This document shows positions 43,120 to 52,240 of a stretch of 64,000 bases of DNA, piece by piece. Under the pieces are notes generated by a model. The model was not told the origin of the DNA. It ran no database searches and worked only from the letters and a program-made list of their open reading frames with translations. Numbering within the stretch: the stretch's first letter is position 1; every line of letters starts with the position of its first letter. A program made the translations under genes and the position numbers. Source of the stretch: Clostridiaceae bacterium HFYG-1003 (GTDB lineage Bacteria > Bacillota > Clostridia > Clostridiales > Clostridiaceae); NCBI GenBank assembly GCA_024579835.1, contig CP102060.1, forward strand, positions 2,021,558-2,085,557. The letters run 5' to 3'.

Positions 43120-44301
43120 ATGAGTCGATTTACTTTGCCCAGAGACCTCTATCACGGAAAAGGAACATTGTCAGAACTGAAGAACTTGAAAGGCACAAGA
43201 GCCATACTGGTAGTCGGGGGAAGCTCGATGAAAAAGCAGGGATTTCTTGATCGGGCCGTGGGTTACCTGGAAGAAGCCGGAATGGAAGTTCTGCTGTTTG
43301 AAGGAGTAGAGCCGGATCCATCGGTGGAAACCGTTATGCGCGGTGCTGAGGCAATGCGGGAATTCCAGCCGGACTGGATCGTATCCATGGGCGGGGGCTC
43401 ACCGATTGATGCCGCCAAGGCGATGTGGGCATTCTATGAATACCCTGAGACTACCTTTGAGGATCTGATTATCCCCTTCAACTTCCCGCAACTCAGACAA
43501 AAGGCCAGATTTGCCGCTATCCCAACCACTTCGGGAACCGCCACTGAAGTTACTGCCTTCTCAGTCATCACAAACTATGCGACCGGCGTAAAATACCCGC
43601 TGGCTGATTTCAATATAACGCCTGATGTTGCGATTTTGGATCCGGAACTGGTTGAACATCTGCCCCTGACCCAGGTGGCTTATACCGGAATGGATGCCCT
43701 GACTCACGCCATCGAGGCCTATGTTTCCACCCTGAACAATCCCTTTACGGATCCGCTGGCTCTCCAGGCCATTGAGATGGTTCTGGATTACCTGCCGGCC
43801 TCCTATCAGAACAATCAGGGTGCCCGGGAACAGATGCACTACGCGCAATGCCTGGCAGGTATGTCCTTCTCCAACGCCCTGCTTGGAATTGTTCACTCCA
43901 TGGCACATAAAACCGGTGCGGCCTTCTCGACCGGACATATTCCTCACGGCTGTGCCAATGCAATCTATCTCCCCTTTGTCATCCGCTATAATGCCAAAAA
44001 TCCGGTGGCTGCAGGCCGTTATGCCGCAATTGCCCGCCGCATGGGACTGGCTGGAGTGTCCAACGAAGCCCTGATCAACAGCCTTTGCAATAAAATCCAT
44101 GAGTTCAACACGCTGCTGAATATCCCCCACACCCTGCAGGAATTCGGCATTCAGGAATCGGAGTTTAAAGAAAAACTCTCCCGCATTGCAGAACTCGCCG
44201 TGGGTGACGCCTGCACCGGCTCCAATCCCAGACCGATTGATCCCATTGCCATGGAACAACTTCTGACCTGTACTTATTACGGCACAGAAGTCAACTTCTA
44301 A
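43120..44301 (+). CDS. iron-containing alcohol dehydrogenase
   Basis: A 393-residue group III NAD(P)-dependent alcohol dehydrogenase. The nucleotide loop GGGSPIDAAKAMWAF, the PTTSGTATEVT segment and the metal ligands (Asp in DVAILDPELVEHLP, His in GMDALTHAIEAY, the HSMAHKTGAAF histidines and GHIPHGCANAI) are all present. It resembles clostridial butanol/propanediol-type dehydrogenases and would reoxidise NAD(P)H by reducing an aldehyde. AAAGGAG sets the start at 43120. Monocistronic, with redox-repressor-like sites upstream. Confidence 0.9.
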   Translation: MSRFTLPRDLYHGKGTLSELKNLKGTRAILVVGGSSMKKQGFLDRAVGYLEEAGMEVLLFEGVEPDPSVETVMRGAEAMREFQPDWIVSMGGGSPIDAAKAMWAFYEYPETTFEDLIIPFNFPQLRQKARFAAIPTTSGTATEVTAFSVITNYATGVKYPLADFNITPDVAILDPELVEHLPLTQVAYTGMDALTHAIEAYVSTLNNPFTDPLALQAIEMVLDYLPASYQNNQGAREQMHYAQCLAGMSFSNALLGIVHSMAHKTGAAFSTGHIPHGCANAIYLPFVIRYNAKNPVAAGRYAAIARRMGLAGVSNEALINSLCNKIHEFNTLLNIPHTLQEFGIQESEFKEKLSRIAELAVGDACTGSNPRPIDPIAMEQLLTCTYYGTEVNF

Positions 44302-44386
44302 CCGGCTCCGAAATCCCTCGCGGTCCGACCGCATACCTCCCAGGTTAACCGGACGGGACTCGTCCTCCCGTCCCACCACTTGCTTT

Positions 44387-44420
44387 ATACCGCCAATCCT
44401 CCCGGATGGCGGTATTTTTT
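44387..44420 (+). terminator. terminator of the alcohol dehydrogenase gene
   Basis: ATACCGCCA with TGGCGGTAT, followed by TTTTTT. Confidence 0.85.
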
Positions 44421-44545
44421 GATTCCTATTTCCAACCCAGGAGGCTGCAGCTGGATGACAGAAGGAACCAGATGTCATAAACCATGCCCATCCAACTCAA
44501 GATCCACTAGTATTCGCTCGCGGGAACGCCCCCGACCGTGTAATC

Positions 44546-44568
44546 AAAAAAACTTTGCTGCAGCAAGG
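44546..44568 (-). terminator. terminator of the ridA/D-threonine aldolase-type unit
   Basis: On the minus strand a short CTTGC-TGCA-GCAAAG hairpin is followed by seven T residues, 78 bases beyond the stop codon. Confidence 0.6.
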
Positions 44569-44645
44569 AAAACCCTCAACCAAGGAATGGGTGACGGTTC
44601 TTCTTGCCGCAGCACAGGAGATTCAAATAACTTCAGACATCATCG

Positions 44646-45758
44646 CTATCGGAGCCTGCCGCGTCCGGCGATGGGACAGACCTCCACGACTTCTCCGTTG
44701 GATACCATATAGGCTTCCTCGTGCAGGTTCATCATAGGACAGACATGGACCGGAATGATCTCCACCTTGTCCCCCACCCTGACCGCGTCGCGAAACTTCT
44801 TGCTGTAGATAATGGCGTGCTCATCAAAGACATCAAAAATGTGTACATCCGGGAACTGTTTGATGATGCCCATGCCCTCAACGGCAGTAATTCCAACGCG
44901 GCGGGTTTGCATCGTAATGCCTTTGGCGCCGACATCCAGGATGACCCGTTCGGATGTAGGGCGGCTGATCACCGTAGCCAGCACTGTTGCCGCGCACATG
45001 TCCAGGCTGCCATGGACACTTGCCATGGAGGCATCCATCAGAGCGTAGGTTCCGGGGCGAATTTCGGTGACGCCTTCCAGGATGGGGAAATCCTGCAGCA
45101 GCGATGGCGTGGAGCCGATACTCACCGTCTCCATTTCAAAACCCATGGTGCGGGCGATCTGTGCAAAACGCAGCGTACGAACTTGGGCATCCAGGTGGAT
45201 CTGCCTGCATTCGGCCAGATCCTTCGCATTGTAGGAACTGCCATCATGGGAGAATACCCCCGTGATCGCTATGTCCGGAGCCTGGGTCCGGACATAGTTC
45301 AGCAGATCACGGAACTCTGTTTCCTCGATCATGCCGGAACGGTTCTCGCCCACTTCGATTTCAACAAGCGTTTGGGCTATGTGACCACTGTCCTGGAACG
45401 CATTTTGAATGAGGGCTGCCTGTTCGACAGAGTCCAGCCCGAAAGTCAGATGCACGCCCGACTCCATCAGTTTGATAATGCGTCTGAATTTGGCTTCCCC
45501 CACAATTTCATTGGCGATAAAAATATCTCGAAGCCCATGCTCTGCCATCACCTCAGCCTCCCCCACTTTTGCCACGGTGATGCCCCTGGCTCCCCGCAGT
45601 TCCTGCATGCGGGCGATCTGCGGGATTTTGTGGGTCTTGGTGTGCGGCCGGAGCGCTACCTGCCGGCTGTCCGCATAAGACTGCATCCGATCCAGATTGC
45701 TCATCATTATCTCTCGGTCAATAATGACCGAGGGGGTATCCAACTGCATGTATCGCAT
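44646..45758 (-). CDS. D-threonine aldolase / D-serine deaminase-like PLP enzyme
   Basis: A 370-residue fold-type III (alanine-racemase-like) PLP enzyme. The PLP lysine is Lys41 in RPHTKTHK, the barrel continues through VEIEVGENRSGM and SIGSTPSLLQDF, and the C-terminal domain carries the metal-site HVCPMMNLHEE with the late histidine/cysteine pair. Members cleave D-threonine or deaminate D-serine-type beta-hydroxy amino acids. The ribosome binding site GGAGG lies in the last codons of ridA, three bases upstream, so the two genes are tightly coupled. Confidence 0.85.
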   Translation of the reverse strand: MRYMQLDTPSVIIDREIMMSNLDRMQSYADSRQVALRPHTKTHKIPQIARMQELRGARGITVAKVGEAEVMAEHGLRDIFIANEIVGEAKFRRIIKLMESGVHLTFGLDSVEQAALIQNAFQDSGHIAQTLVEIEVGENRSGMIEETEFRDLLNYVRTQAPDIAITGVFSHDGSSYNAKDLAECRQIHLDAQVRTLRFAQIARTMGFEMETVSIGSTPSLLQDFPILEGVTEIRPGTYALMDASMASVHGSLDMCAATVLATVISRPTSERVILDVGAKGITMQTRRVGITAVEGMGIIKQFPDVHIFDVFDEHAIIYSKKFRDAVRVGDKVEIIPVHVCPMMNLHEEAYMVSNGEVVEVCPIAGRGRLR

Positions 45759-45761
45759 GAC

Positions 45762-46148
45762 TTATCCTCCGATGGCCGCGATCGCCTCAATCTCAACCAG
45801 ACAGCCAGCATAGAGCGGTCCGGTTGGGATGACGATCCGAGCCGGTTTGTGTCCGTCAAAGAACTTGGAGTAAACTTCGTTGACTTCCCCCCAGTATGCA
45901 ACATCAGTGATGTAGATGCGGCAACTTAAAACCTGCTCCCGGCTGACTCCGGCGGAACCCAGGACCAGATCAAGGTTTTTCAATGCCTGCAAAGCTTCTG
46001 CCTTGATTCCGCCCTCAGGACGCAGACCGGTAACGGGATTTATGGACAGCTGACCTGACACGTAGAGCGTACCGTTATGGACGACACCAGGGGTGTAGTG
46101 CCCCCCATCCCGAACAGAGTATTCCGTTTGGATGAACTTAATATTCAT
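45762..46148 (-). CDS. RidA-family enamine/imine deaminase
   Basis: A 128-residue RidA/YjgF/UK114 protein. The substrate-binding Arg104 is in KPARIVIPTGPLY, with GTLYVSGQLSINPVTG and EIEAIAAIGG framing the active-site cleft. RidA hydrolyses reactive 2-aminoacrylate and related imines made by PLP serine/threonine dehydratases, matching the downstream PLP enzyme acting on beta-hydroxy D-amino acids. AAGGAG precedes the start. Confidence 0.88.
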   Translation of the reverse strand: MNIKFIQTEYSVRDGGHYTPGVVHNGTLYVSGQLSINPVTGLRPEGGIKAEALQALKNLDLVLGSAGVSREQVLSCRIYITDVAYWGEVNEVYSKFFDGHKPARIVIPTGPLYAGCLVEIEAIAAIGG

Positions 46149-46339
46149 GATGACACTCCTTACAATTTCAGATTACCAAAGTATTTTATGCGCATCATAG
46201 CACCATCTCCTGGGAGGGTCAATCAGATCGGACCGTCTCAATGAATTTCCTCAGTCTAACGGCCATCAGAAGATCATTTTTAGTTCCACTCCTCTCCCTT
46301 GCATGTGGAATCGGATGCAAAAAAAGAGATTGTGAGATT

Positions 46340-46384
46340 AAGAAATTCAGAGGAAACAGCTTTGCCGTTTCTTCTGAATTTCTT
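46340..46384 (-). terminator. hairpin after the yfcC-like gene
   Basis: AAGAAATTCAGA-G-GAAAC pairs with GTTTC-T-TCTGAATTTCTT, 49 bases beyond the transporter stop. The minus-strand T-run is displaced, so termination strength is uncertain. Confidence 0.5.
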
Positions 46385-46432
46385 TGATCCGACAGTCTCT
46401 GAAGGAGGCTGGGGAAATATTAAGTATACTTT

Positions 46433-47146
46433 TTAGAATGGTCCGAACTGAGTCAGCTGGGCAACGATCATGACGATAATCGCCATGACCCATTCCATTA
46501 ACAGAAGCGGAACGAAGAATTTGAGCCACTTCTGGTAAGGCACGCGGGCCAGAGCAATGGTTGCCATAAAGTATCCGGAAACCGGGTACAGAATGTTGGT
46601 CAGACCATCACCAAACTGCAGCGCCAGGACGGCAGACTGTCTGGTGACGCCGATGACATCTGCCAATGGTGCCATAATCGGCATGGTGGCAACGGCCTGG
46701 CCGCTTCCGGAGGAGATGAAAAACTCAATGATTGTCTGTGATACCATCATTCCCACAGCGGCGAAGGTAGCAGGGATTCCCTGGAGCGCACCGGCGAAGA
46801 AATGGACGATTGTATCGGTAATCTGGGCATTATTCATGACAACTGCGATACCGCGGGAGACACCGATGATCAAAGCGCCTTCCAAAACTCTGGTGGATCC
46901 TTCCACGAAGGCCTGGCTGATTTCATCGCCTTTCATTCCGGCAATGAGTCCGCCGATGATGCCGATGGCTACGAAAGCCGCACCGATCTGAGGCATGTCC
47001 CAGCCCCACTGAATAACGCCAAATACCATCAAAACGAAGATGGCAATGGATGACAAGCCTGCCAGCTGCTGCCGGGAGGACAGTTTCTTCTCAATGGCGG
47101 AGTCAGTACCCAGTTCCAGCTTGGTATTCAGGTCGATATCATACAT
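46433..47146 (-). CDS. YfcC-family transporter, C-terminal part (after in-frame stop)
   Basis: A 237-residue piece beginning at an ATG six codons beyond a TAA (47165-47167). It carries the second half of a YfcC/DcuC-type permease: IAIFVLMVFGVIQWGWDMPQ, VEGSTRVLEGALIIGVSRGIAVVM and ISSGSGQAVATMPIMAPLAD. The reading frame continues without shift from the upstream piece, with coding-like sequence (DAKNSL) between stop and ATG. No ribosome binding site is seen before this ATG, so independent translation is doubtful. Confidence 0.7.
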   Translation of the reverse strand: MYDIDLNTKLELGTDSAIEKKLSSRQQLAGLSSIAIFVLMVFGVIQWGWDMPQIGAAFVAIGIIGGLIAGMKGDEISQAFVEGSTRVLEGALIIGVSRGIAVVMNNAQITDTIVHFFAGALQGIPATFAAVGMMVSQTIIEFFISSGSGQAVATMPIMAPLADVIGVTRQSAVLALQFGDGLTNILYPVSGYFMATIALARVPYQKWLKFFVPLLLMEWVMAIIVMIVAQLTQFGPF

Positions 47147-47164
47147 CAGGCTGTTTTTGGCATC

Positions 47165-47836
47165 TTACTGAACTTTTCTGGCATACCGGATCACGTAGAT
47201 CACAGCCACGGTCATAAACGCAACTTGCGCAGCCAGCCGCAATTGCCAGCCGGACATCAGAGGCAGTCCGGAAATTTTCTGACCGATAATGGTGGTAAAG
47301 GGATTGGCTACACCCAGTGAGAAACCAATCTGGGAACCAATCAGTGCTGTGGCAGCGGCCGTGATGGAGTCAAATCCCATACTCAGCATCAGCGGCAGGA
47401 TGATCGGTACATAAACCATGGTCAGTTCACACATGCCGATAAAGTTATCGATCAGTGCAAAGATAATCATCAAAATAGGAATGACTAAAATGCCTTTGTC
47501 TTTCAATTTTCTGGTCAGGCCTTGAATCGCTCCGGTAATAACGCCGGCTTTTTCCAGAACAAACACTCCACTGCCGACCGCGAAGGTCAAAACAACGACA
47601 TAGCCAGCTTCTACCATACCATCAACCGGAGATGCAAAGAACTGCACCAGGGTGGTGGGATTTCTTTCTACGGTATGGTATGAATCAGGATCTACCAGCT
47701 GACGGCCGGTCGTTTCATCAAAATTTCTTTCGTATTTTCCCGCAGGAATCAGATAAGTCAGTGCTGAGACGATCATGATAAGGCCTAAGAGAATAATAAA
47801 GGTGTGAGGAACTTTCAGTTTGCGCAGTTTTTCCAT
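47165..47836 (-). CDS. YfcC-family transporter, N-terminal part (ends at in-frame stop)
   Basis: A 223-residue N-terminal half of a YfcC/DcuC-family (pfam03606-type) permease for C4-dicarboxylates, short-chain acids or basic amino acids: VPHTFIILLGLIMIVSALTYLIPAGKYER, the AGYVVVLTFAVGSGVFVLEKAG segment and NPFTTIIGQ. Full-length relatives are about 460-500 residues, and this frame plus the downstream one would give 467. GGGAG precedes the ATG at 47836. The TAA falls in the hydrophilic loop where relatives usually have a lysine. Either a fresh nonsense mutation or readthrough. Confidence 0.75.
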   Translation of the reverse strand: MEKLRKLKVPHTFIILLGLIMIVSALTYLIPAGKYERNFDETTGRQLVDPDSYHTVERNPTTLVQFFASPVDGMVEAGYVVVLTFAVGSGVFVLEKAGVITGAIQGLTRKLKDKGILVIPILMIIFALIDNFIGMCELTMVYVPIILPLMLSMGFDSITAAATALIGSQIGFSLGVANPFTTIIGQKISGLPLMSGWQLRLAAQVAFMTVAVIYVIRYARKVQ

Positions 47837-48057
47837 GTTATTTTTCTCCCTTATTTTTGATTAGTACTATCTAAAAAAACACTCGGAAACAACACTGTTC
47901 TTCAAACCTCCTTAAATATATTTCATCCGGTGTTCTTTAAAATCAATTGTCCCCGATCAACTCATATGCTTCGTTGGATATCTACGTGATTACTTATATG
48001 TATATCCAAATGATTACTTATGTGTTTATCCACGCATTGTTTAAATTACTTACTTTC

Positions 48058-49272
48058 TTATTTCCTTTTTCTCATTATTTCCGAATATGTTACCGGCAGG
48101 GACGCATACAGGGCGCAACTCTTCATCAGGCTGCTCTTGAATACTTTTTCGTCGGGTGAATGAGCGAATTCAATCGATCCCGGGCCGTAGCCGATGCATG
48201 GGATCTGGTGTCGCCCCATAATGGAAACACCATTAGTGGAAAATGGCCAGACCGTAATCCGGGGAGGGGTCCGATACAGACTGGCATAAGCAGTCTTCAG
48301 ACTTTCACAGACCGGGCTTTCCTCCTGAATCAGCCAGGCCGGATAAAATTTTTCCGTCGGATAAACCAGCCCAGTATAGGAGGGTTCTTCATACAGTTCG
48401 ATGTCTACGACCACCTGGGCGGCCTGTACCTCCGGCAGCTGCCTGAGCTGCTTGAGTGCAAATTCCGGTGTTTCTCTGGAATTCAATCGGCGATCCAGGA
48501 TCACGGTACAGGAATCAGCAACAGCGCAGCGTGAAGGCGCTGTGGATGTTATTTCCGAAATGGCCACACTGCCCTTCCCCAGCTTTCCGTCACTGGGCAG
48601 CTCTTCGTTCAGCCTCTGGATTGCTCCAATCACTGGTCCCATCTTATAGACAGCATTAACCCCCAGCTCCGGCCGGGAACCATGGGCAGATACGCCTGAG
48701 GTCGTAAGCCGGATTTCAGCCCGCCCTCTCTGACCGAGACTGATCATATCGTCACTTGGTTCTGTCAGAACCACAAACTCTGGCCGAATCCAGTCCTCTT
48801 CGATGATATATTGCCAACAACGGCCATCACAGTCCTCTTCCTGTACGCTGCAGACAAACAAGACCGTGCAGTTCCCCAGCAGATCCAGATCCTTCATGAT
48901 TTTTCCGGCATACAGCATGGAGGCAACGCCGCCTTTCTGATCTGTTGTGCCCAGGCCGCCGATTTCCTTTGCATTCTCATATCCTGAAAAGGGATCAAAG
49001 GTCCAGTTTCCCAGGTCGCCGCAAGATACCGTATCGACATGACCGTCAAACGCAATGAGATGTTCCCCGTGCCCCAGATAACCCATCAGGTTCCCCATGG
49101 GATCCACCCATATCCGTTCGAATCCAATCCGTTCCATTTCTTCCCTGATTCGGGCCATTGCCTTTCCCTCGTCGCCGTCATAGCTTTGAATCGCTATGAT
49201 CTCACGCAGAAAGGACATCATCGGCTGCCGTATCTCTTCAACAGCCCCTAAGATCTTCGAACTGATCTCCAC
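48058..49272 (-). CDS. ygeY: YgeY-type selenium-metabolism-linked M20 hydrolase
   Basis: A 404-residue M20 metallohydrolase. Metal motifs are AFDGHVDTVSCGD, GTTDQKGGVASML and the catalytic CSVQEEDCDGRCW. The YgeY subgroup is recognised by this EEDCDG motif and by WPFSTNGVSIMGR near the C-terminus; it co-occurs with selenium-dependent molybdenum hydroxylases and probably cleaves an acyl-amino acid or ureido compound. A GTG at 49272 with AGGTG upstream is the likely start. The interrupted YfcC transporter lies 221 bp downstream on the same strand and may have imported its substrate. Confidence 0.85.
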   Translation of the reverse strand: MEISSKILGAVEEIRQPMMSFLREIIAIQSYDGDEGKAMARIREEMERIGFERIWVDPMGNLMGYLGHGEHLIAFDGHVDTVSCGDLGNWTFDPFSGYENAKEIGGLGTTDQKGGVASMLYAGKIMKDLDLLGNCTVLFVCSVQEEDCDGRCWQYIIEEDWIRPEFVVLTEPSDDMISLGQRGRAEIRLTTSGVSAHGSRPELGVNAVYKMGPVIGAIQRLNEELPSDGKLGKGSVAISEITSTAPSRCAVADSCTVILDRRLNSRETPEFALKQLRQLPEVQAAQVVVDIELYEEPSYTGLVYPTEKFYPAWLIQEESPVCESLKTAYASLYRTPPRITVWPFSTNGVSIMGRHQIPCIGYGPGSIEFAHSPDEKVFKSSLMKSCALYASLPVTYSEIMRKRK

Positions 49273-49855
49273 CTTTTCACCTCTTCCTGATTCGCATCTG
49301 CAGCAAATACATCAACTGAACGAATGCTTTTGTTAAATTAATAGTGATGTTTTAAAAAACATTTCAAAATCATTGTACTACCAGACTTTTTTTTGATGAA
49401 ACCCTTTTCCCGTTAAGTACGTAAATATGAAAAAAATGAGTAATTCCAACGCTTTAACTCATTTTCATCAATAATACAAGACAATTACCAACCCGAACTA
49501 ACATTTATGTAATCGTTCTATCAAAATTTGTCATACAACACCATTTTTCTTAGTGGTTTGAGTACTTTTCTCGATAATTGTCATCCGTACATTTACATCT
49601 TAAGCTATGAAAATGTTCGAATAACTTAAACATTTCATTCCTTCTCCGAAAGATGATCTGCTTCCAATGTTTCCCCTTTCGAGTCGACGCTCTGAAATGG
49701 CATCACCCTTTGATTGAGCTGTGGAGTTTTGAAGCCGTTGAGCTGTGGAGCAAAAGAAATTTATACAGGATATTCACGAGAAAAAAGTACGATGCTGTCC
49801 GCTCAACCGTTGAGCGGACAGCATCGTACTTCAGGCCGAAATACTGTTTATTCTG
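49273..49855. other. AT-rich intergenic region
   Basis: No gene seen. The word TTGAGCTGTGGAG occurs twice (about 49710 and 49738). The right end is the hydrogenase operon terminator. Confidence 0.45.
49787..49829 (-). terminator. strong terminator of the hydrogenase operon
   Basis: Perfect 20-bp stem (49787-49806 with 49810-49829), three-base loop, then TTTTTT on the minus strand, 27 bases beyond the last gene. Confidence 0.88.
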
Positions 49856-50416
49856 TTATTCTATGGGTCTTTTAAAGTTTTCCCGTTTCTTCAAAAGGCT
49901 GCCAAGTACCAGAGCTATGGCTCCTCCAATCAGAGCAGCGTAGAGCTGAACAAGTCCGAAGGCTACCGGAAGTCTCTGCTGCAATGCCGGCGGGATGGGG
50001 AGTCCGAAGACGGGAACAGCATACTGAGCAGCCATCATCATGACGAAAAACTTCAGTCCCGACCCAATCACAATGCCAATGACCTGCGTTGTCAGATTTC
50101 TGAGCAGGAAGCTGAACGGGATGACCAGCGCCAGGTTGCCCAGCATGATGAAGGGAATGAACGGAGCAAGTGCCGGATTGAGCTGACCGGTGGCAAAAGC
50201 CATGATGGGACTGAGCACTGCCAGCAGCATGCCATAACGGCGGCCGCAGAAAATGACCGTCAGCAGTAGCAGCGCGTTGATGAGCGGTCCGACGAATACT
50301 CGTGAAAAGTCCGGATTGAATCTTCCAAGCAGCTGGATGACAATGGCCATCCCTAAGAACAAGGCCGCCAGAATCATGGATCTGGTTTCGCGGCCGGTGG
50401 TATTTCCTGTTTTCAT
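49856..50416 (-). CDS. ECF S-component-like membrane protein
   Basis: A 186-residue hydrophobic protein with about five to six membrane segments. The SMILAALFLGMAIVIQLLG start, the FVGPLINALLLLTVIFCGRRYGMLLAVLSPI core and the small size fit an ECF-importer S-component, substrate unknown. GGGGGAG precedes the start five bases after the hydrogenase stop, so it is co-transcribed with it. An import role linked to hydrogenase maturation or cofactor supply is conceivable but is inference. Confidence 0.65.
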   Translation of the reverse strand: MKTGNTTGRETRSMILAALFLGMAIVIQLLGRFNPDFSRVFVGPLINALLLLTVIFCGRRYGMLLAVLSPIMAFATGQLNPALAPFIPFIMLGNLALVIPFSFLLRNLTTQVIGIVIGSGLKFFVMMMAAQYAVPVFGLPIPPALQQRLPVAFGLVQLYAALIGGAIALVLGSLLKKRENFKRPIE

Positions 50417-50421
50417 TCGAT

Positions 50422-51918
50422 TTACTCCCCCTGAATTTTCGGGTTATCCAATGGTGATTTCGCAGCGGCTTTTTCCTTGAAGGCAGCCAGTGCCCGCTGG
50501 GCTTTGAGAATCGGAGCCAGTGTTCCGGGTCCACCCAGGCAACCGCCCGGACAAGCCATTCCCTCCAGTAAATAGCCATTCTTTTTGCCGGCTTTCGCGA
50601 GCTTCATCAGCTTGACGCATTCATGGAGGCCATTGGCTTTTTCCGTGAGGACCGTCCGGTCAGGCTCCAGCTGAGCCACAACGGCCGCAACCGCCCCGGC
50701 TACGCCGCCCGATTCCGCAAAACCACGTCCCAGACTGGATGAATCATCAATGGCAGCACTCACTTCCAGACCCGTCAGCTCAATGCTTTTAGCAATGAAC
50801 ATGCCCATGAGTTCTTCATAGGTGAGGACGAAGTCAACATAGTCCTTGACATTGTCCTGCAGCGCTTCCAGTTTCTTGGAAATGCAGGGACCGATAAACG
50901 TAACTTTGGCGTTGAAATCTTCCCGTTTAATGTGCTGAGCGGTAGCAATCATCGGAGTCGCCGAACTCGATATGTTCTTATCCTCCTCGGGGAACATCTT
51001 CTTGACCATCATTGCCCAGGACGGACAGCAGGAGGTTCCCATGTAGGGCTTGGATGCCGGAACTTCATGCAGGTATTCCCGGGCCTCCTTGATCGTTTCG
51101 ATATCAGCTCCCAGTCCCACTTCCATCACTTCATCAAAGCCCAGCAGACGGATTCCCTCGAAAATTTGCTCGGGAGTGACCACCGGTCCAAACTGTGAAA
51201 TGAAGGACGGCGCTACGATGGCCAGATGGCGCCCGCCGGCTTTCATGGACTTGATCAGCTGATAAATCTCGGATTTATCTGCAATGGCGCCAAAAGGACA
51301 CTTCTGAATGCACTGGCCGCAGGAAACACATTTGTCCTGATTGATCTTTGCCCGCCCCAGGTGGTCCGAATCGATGGCGTTGACCCCACAGGCCTGAGCA
51401 CAGGGCCGATCATACTGAATGATGGCGTTATAGGGGCAGGCGTCTCGGCAGCGGCCGCACTTAATGCATTTCTCCTGATCAATGTGGGTCTGATGCTTAC
51501 CCATGGTAATGGCGTTTACCGGACAGACATTGATGCAGGGGTGCGCAATGCACTTGCGGCAGTTGGAAGTGACTTCCAGCCGTTTCGTCGGACAGGCTTC
51601 GCAGGCAAAGGTGATGACATTGACCAGTGGGGCTTCGTAAAAACGCTTCGCCACATCGGCCTCATCAATGCCTTCTGCCAGTACGCCCAGCTCACCGGCA
51701 CTTCTTACCGGCAGTCCCAGCGTCAGACGGAGGCGTTCACCGACGATGGCACGCTCCTTGAAAACCGAATCCCGATAGTTGGCAACCTCTCCCGGAATGA
51801 TGTCTGAGATGGCTTTCCCAATTGCCTCCCCCGGATTTTTATCTTCATAAGCAATTCGCGCGATCTCCGTGAAGATTCTTCGTCTGATGTGAATGATGTC
51901 ATTATATACTTCGTACAT
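50422..51918 (-). CDS. monomeric [FeFe] hydrogenase with dicluster ferredoxin domain
   Basis: A 498-residue hydrogenase. Residues about 110-225 carry several 4Fe-4S motifs (CIAHPCINVCP, CIKCGRCRDACP, CVSCGQCIQKCP). The H-cluster domain follows with motif L1 GTSCCPSW, L2 FIGPCISKKLE and L3 EGMACPGGCLGGPG, all four H-cluster cysteines present. The TSCCP form of L1 (instead of TSCCPGW/TSCSPGW with PGWV) is typical of group B enzymes, whose physiological direction is poorly known. AAGGAG precedes the start. The operon also holds a 2Fe-2S thioredoxin-like ferredoxin and an S-component-like gene. Confidence 0.88.
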   Translation of the reverse strand: MYEVYNDIIHIRRRIFTEIARIAYEDKNPGEAIGKAISDIIPGEVANYRDSVFKERAIVGERLRLTLGLPVRSAGELGVLAEGIDEADVAKRFYEAPLVNVITFACEACPTKRLEVTSNCRKCIAHPCINVCPVNAITMGKHQTHIDQEKCIKCGRCRDACPYNAIIQYDRPCAQACGVNAIDSDHLGRAKINQDKCVSCGQCIQKCPFGAIADKSEIYQLIKSMKAGGRHLAIVAPSFISQFGPVVTPEQIFEGIRLLGFDEVMEVGLGADIETIKEAREYLHEVPASKPYMGTSCCPSWAMMVKKMFPEEDKNISSSATPMIATAQHIKREDFNAKVTFIGPCISKKLEALQDNVKDYVDFVLTYEELMGMFIAKSIELTGLEVSAAIDDSSSLGRGFAESGGVAGAVAAVVAQLEPDRTVLTEKANGLHECVKLMKLAKAGKKNGYLLEGMACPGGCLGGPGTLAPILKAQRALAAFKEKAAAKSPLDNPKIQGE

Positions 51919-51973
51919 TTGATTACTCCTTGGGTAATTATTCGAGCAAGGTTATCATTGGCTGCGGTCAGGG

Positions 51974-52240
51974 TTAGATGTCAGACTCCGGCATTTCCCG
52001 CCGATACCCTTCCATCACCTTTTCCATGACAACTTCTGAAGTCGCTGACAGAATCACTTCACCATCAATCATGACAACCGGACTGGCCGACTCATTGACC
52101 TTACACTGACCTAGGCATTGCTCAAATGCGATTTCCAGTGAATCCCACGACAGGAATACCTTTAAATCCTCCAACTGCGTCTGGATCGACATATTCCCCA
52201 TCGCTACACAGTTCGACCCCATACAGAGTGTTACTTTCAT
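51974..52240 (-). CDS. thioredoxin-like [2Fe-2S] ferredoxin (NuoE-type domain)
   Basis: An 88-residue protein with the 2Fe-2S cluster ligands of the NuoE/HoxE fold: Cys6-x4-Cys11 (LCMGSNC) and Cys-x3-Cys (CLGQCK). It would exchange electrons with the downstream hydrogenase, acting as a detached version of the subunit found in electron-bifurcating hydrogenases. AAGGGG-type site before the start. First gene of the operon, 55 bp before the hydrogenase ATG. Confidence 0.83.
   Translation of the reverse strand: MKVTLCMGSNCVAMGNMSIQTQLEDLKVFLSWDSLEIAFEQCLGQCKVNESASPVVMIDGEVILSATSEVVMEKVMEGYRREMPESDI

Larger units (their letters stand above)
44302..44645. other. intergenic region between convergent genes
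   Basis: Holds a GGACGGGA/TCCCGTCC hairpin (about 44351-44373) and the two terminators listed separately. No gene seen. Confidence 0.5.

Noticed and set aside
44721-45929. 402-residue open frame antisense to the D-threonine-aldolase-type and ridA genes
   Set aside because: Mirrors two coupled genes with conserved active-site motifs.
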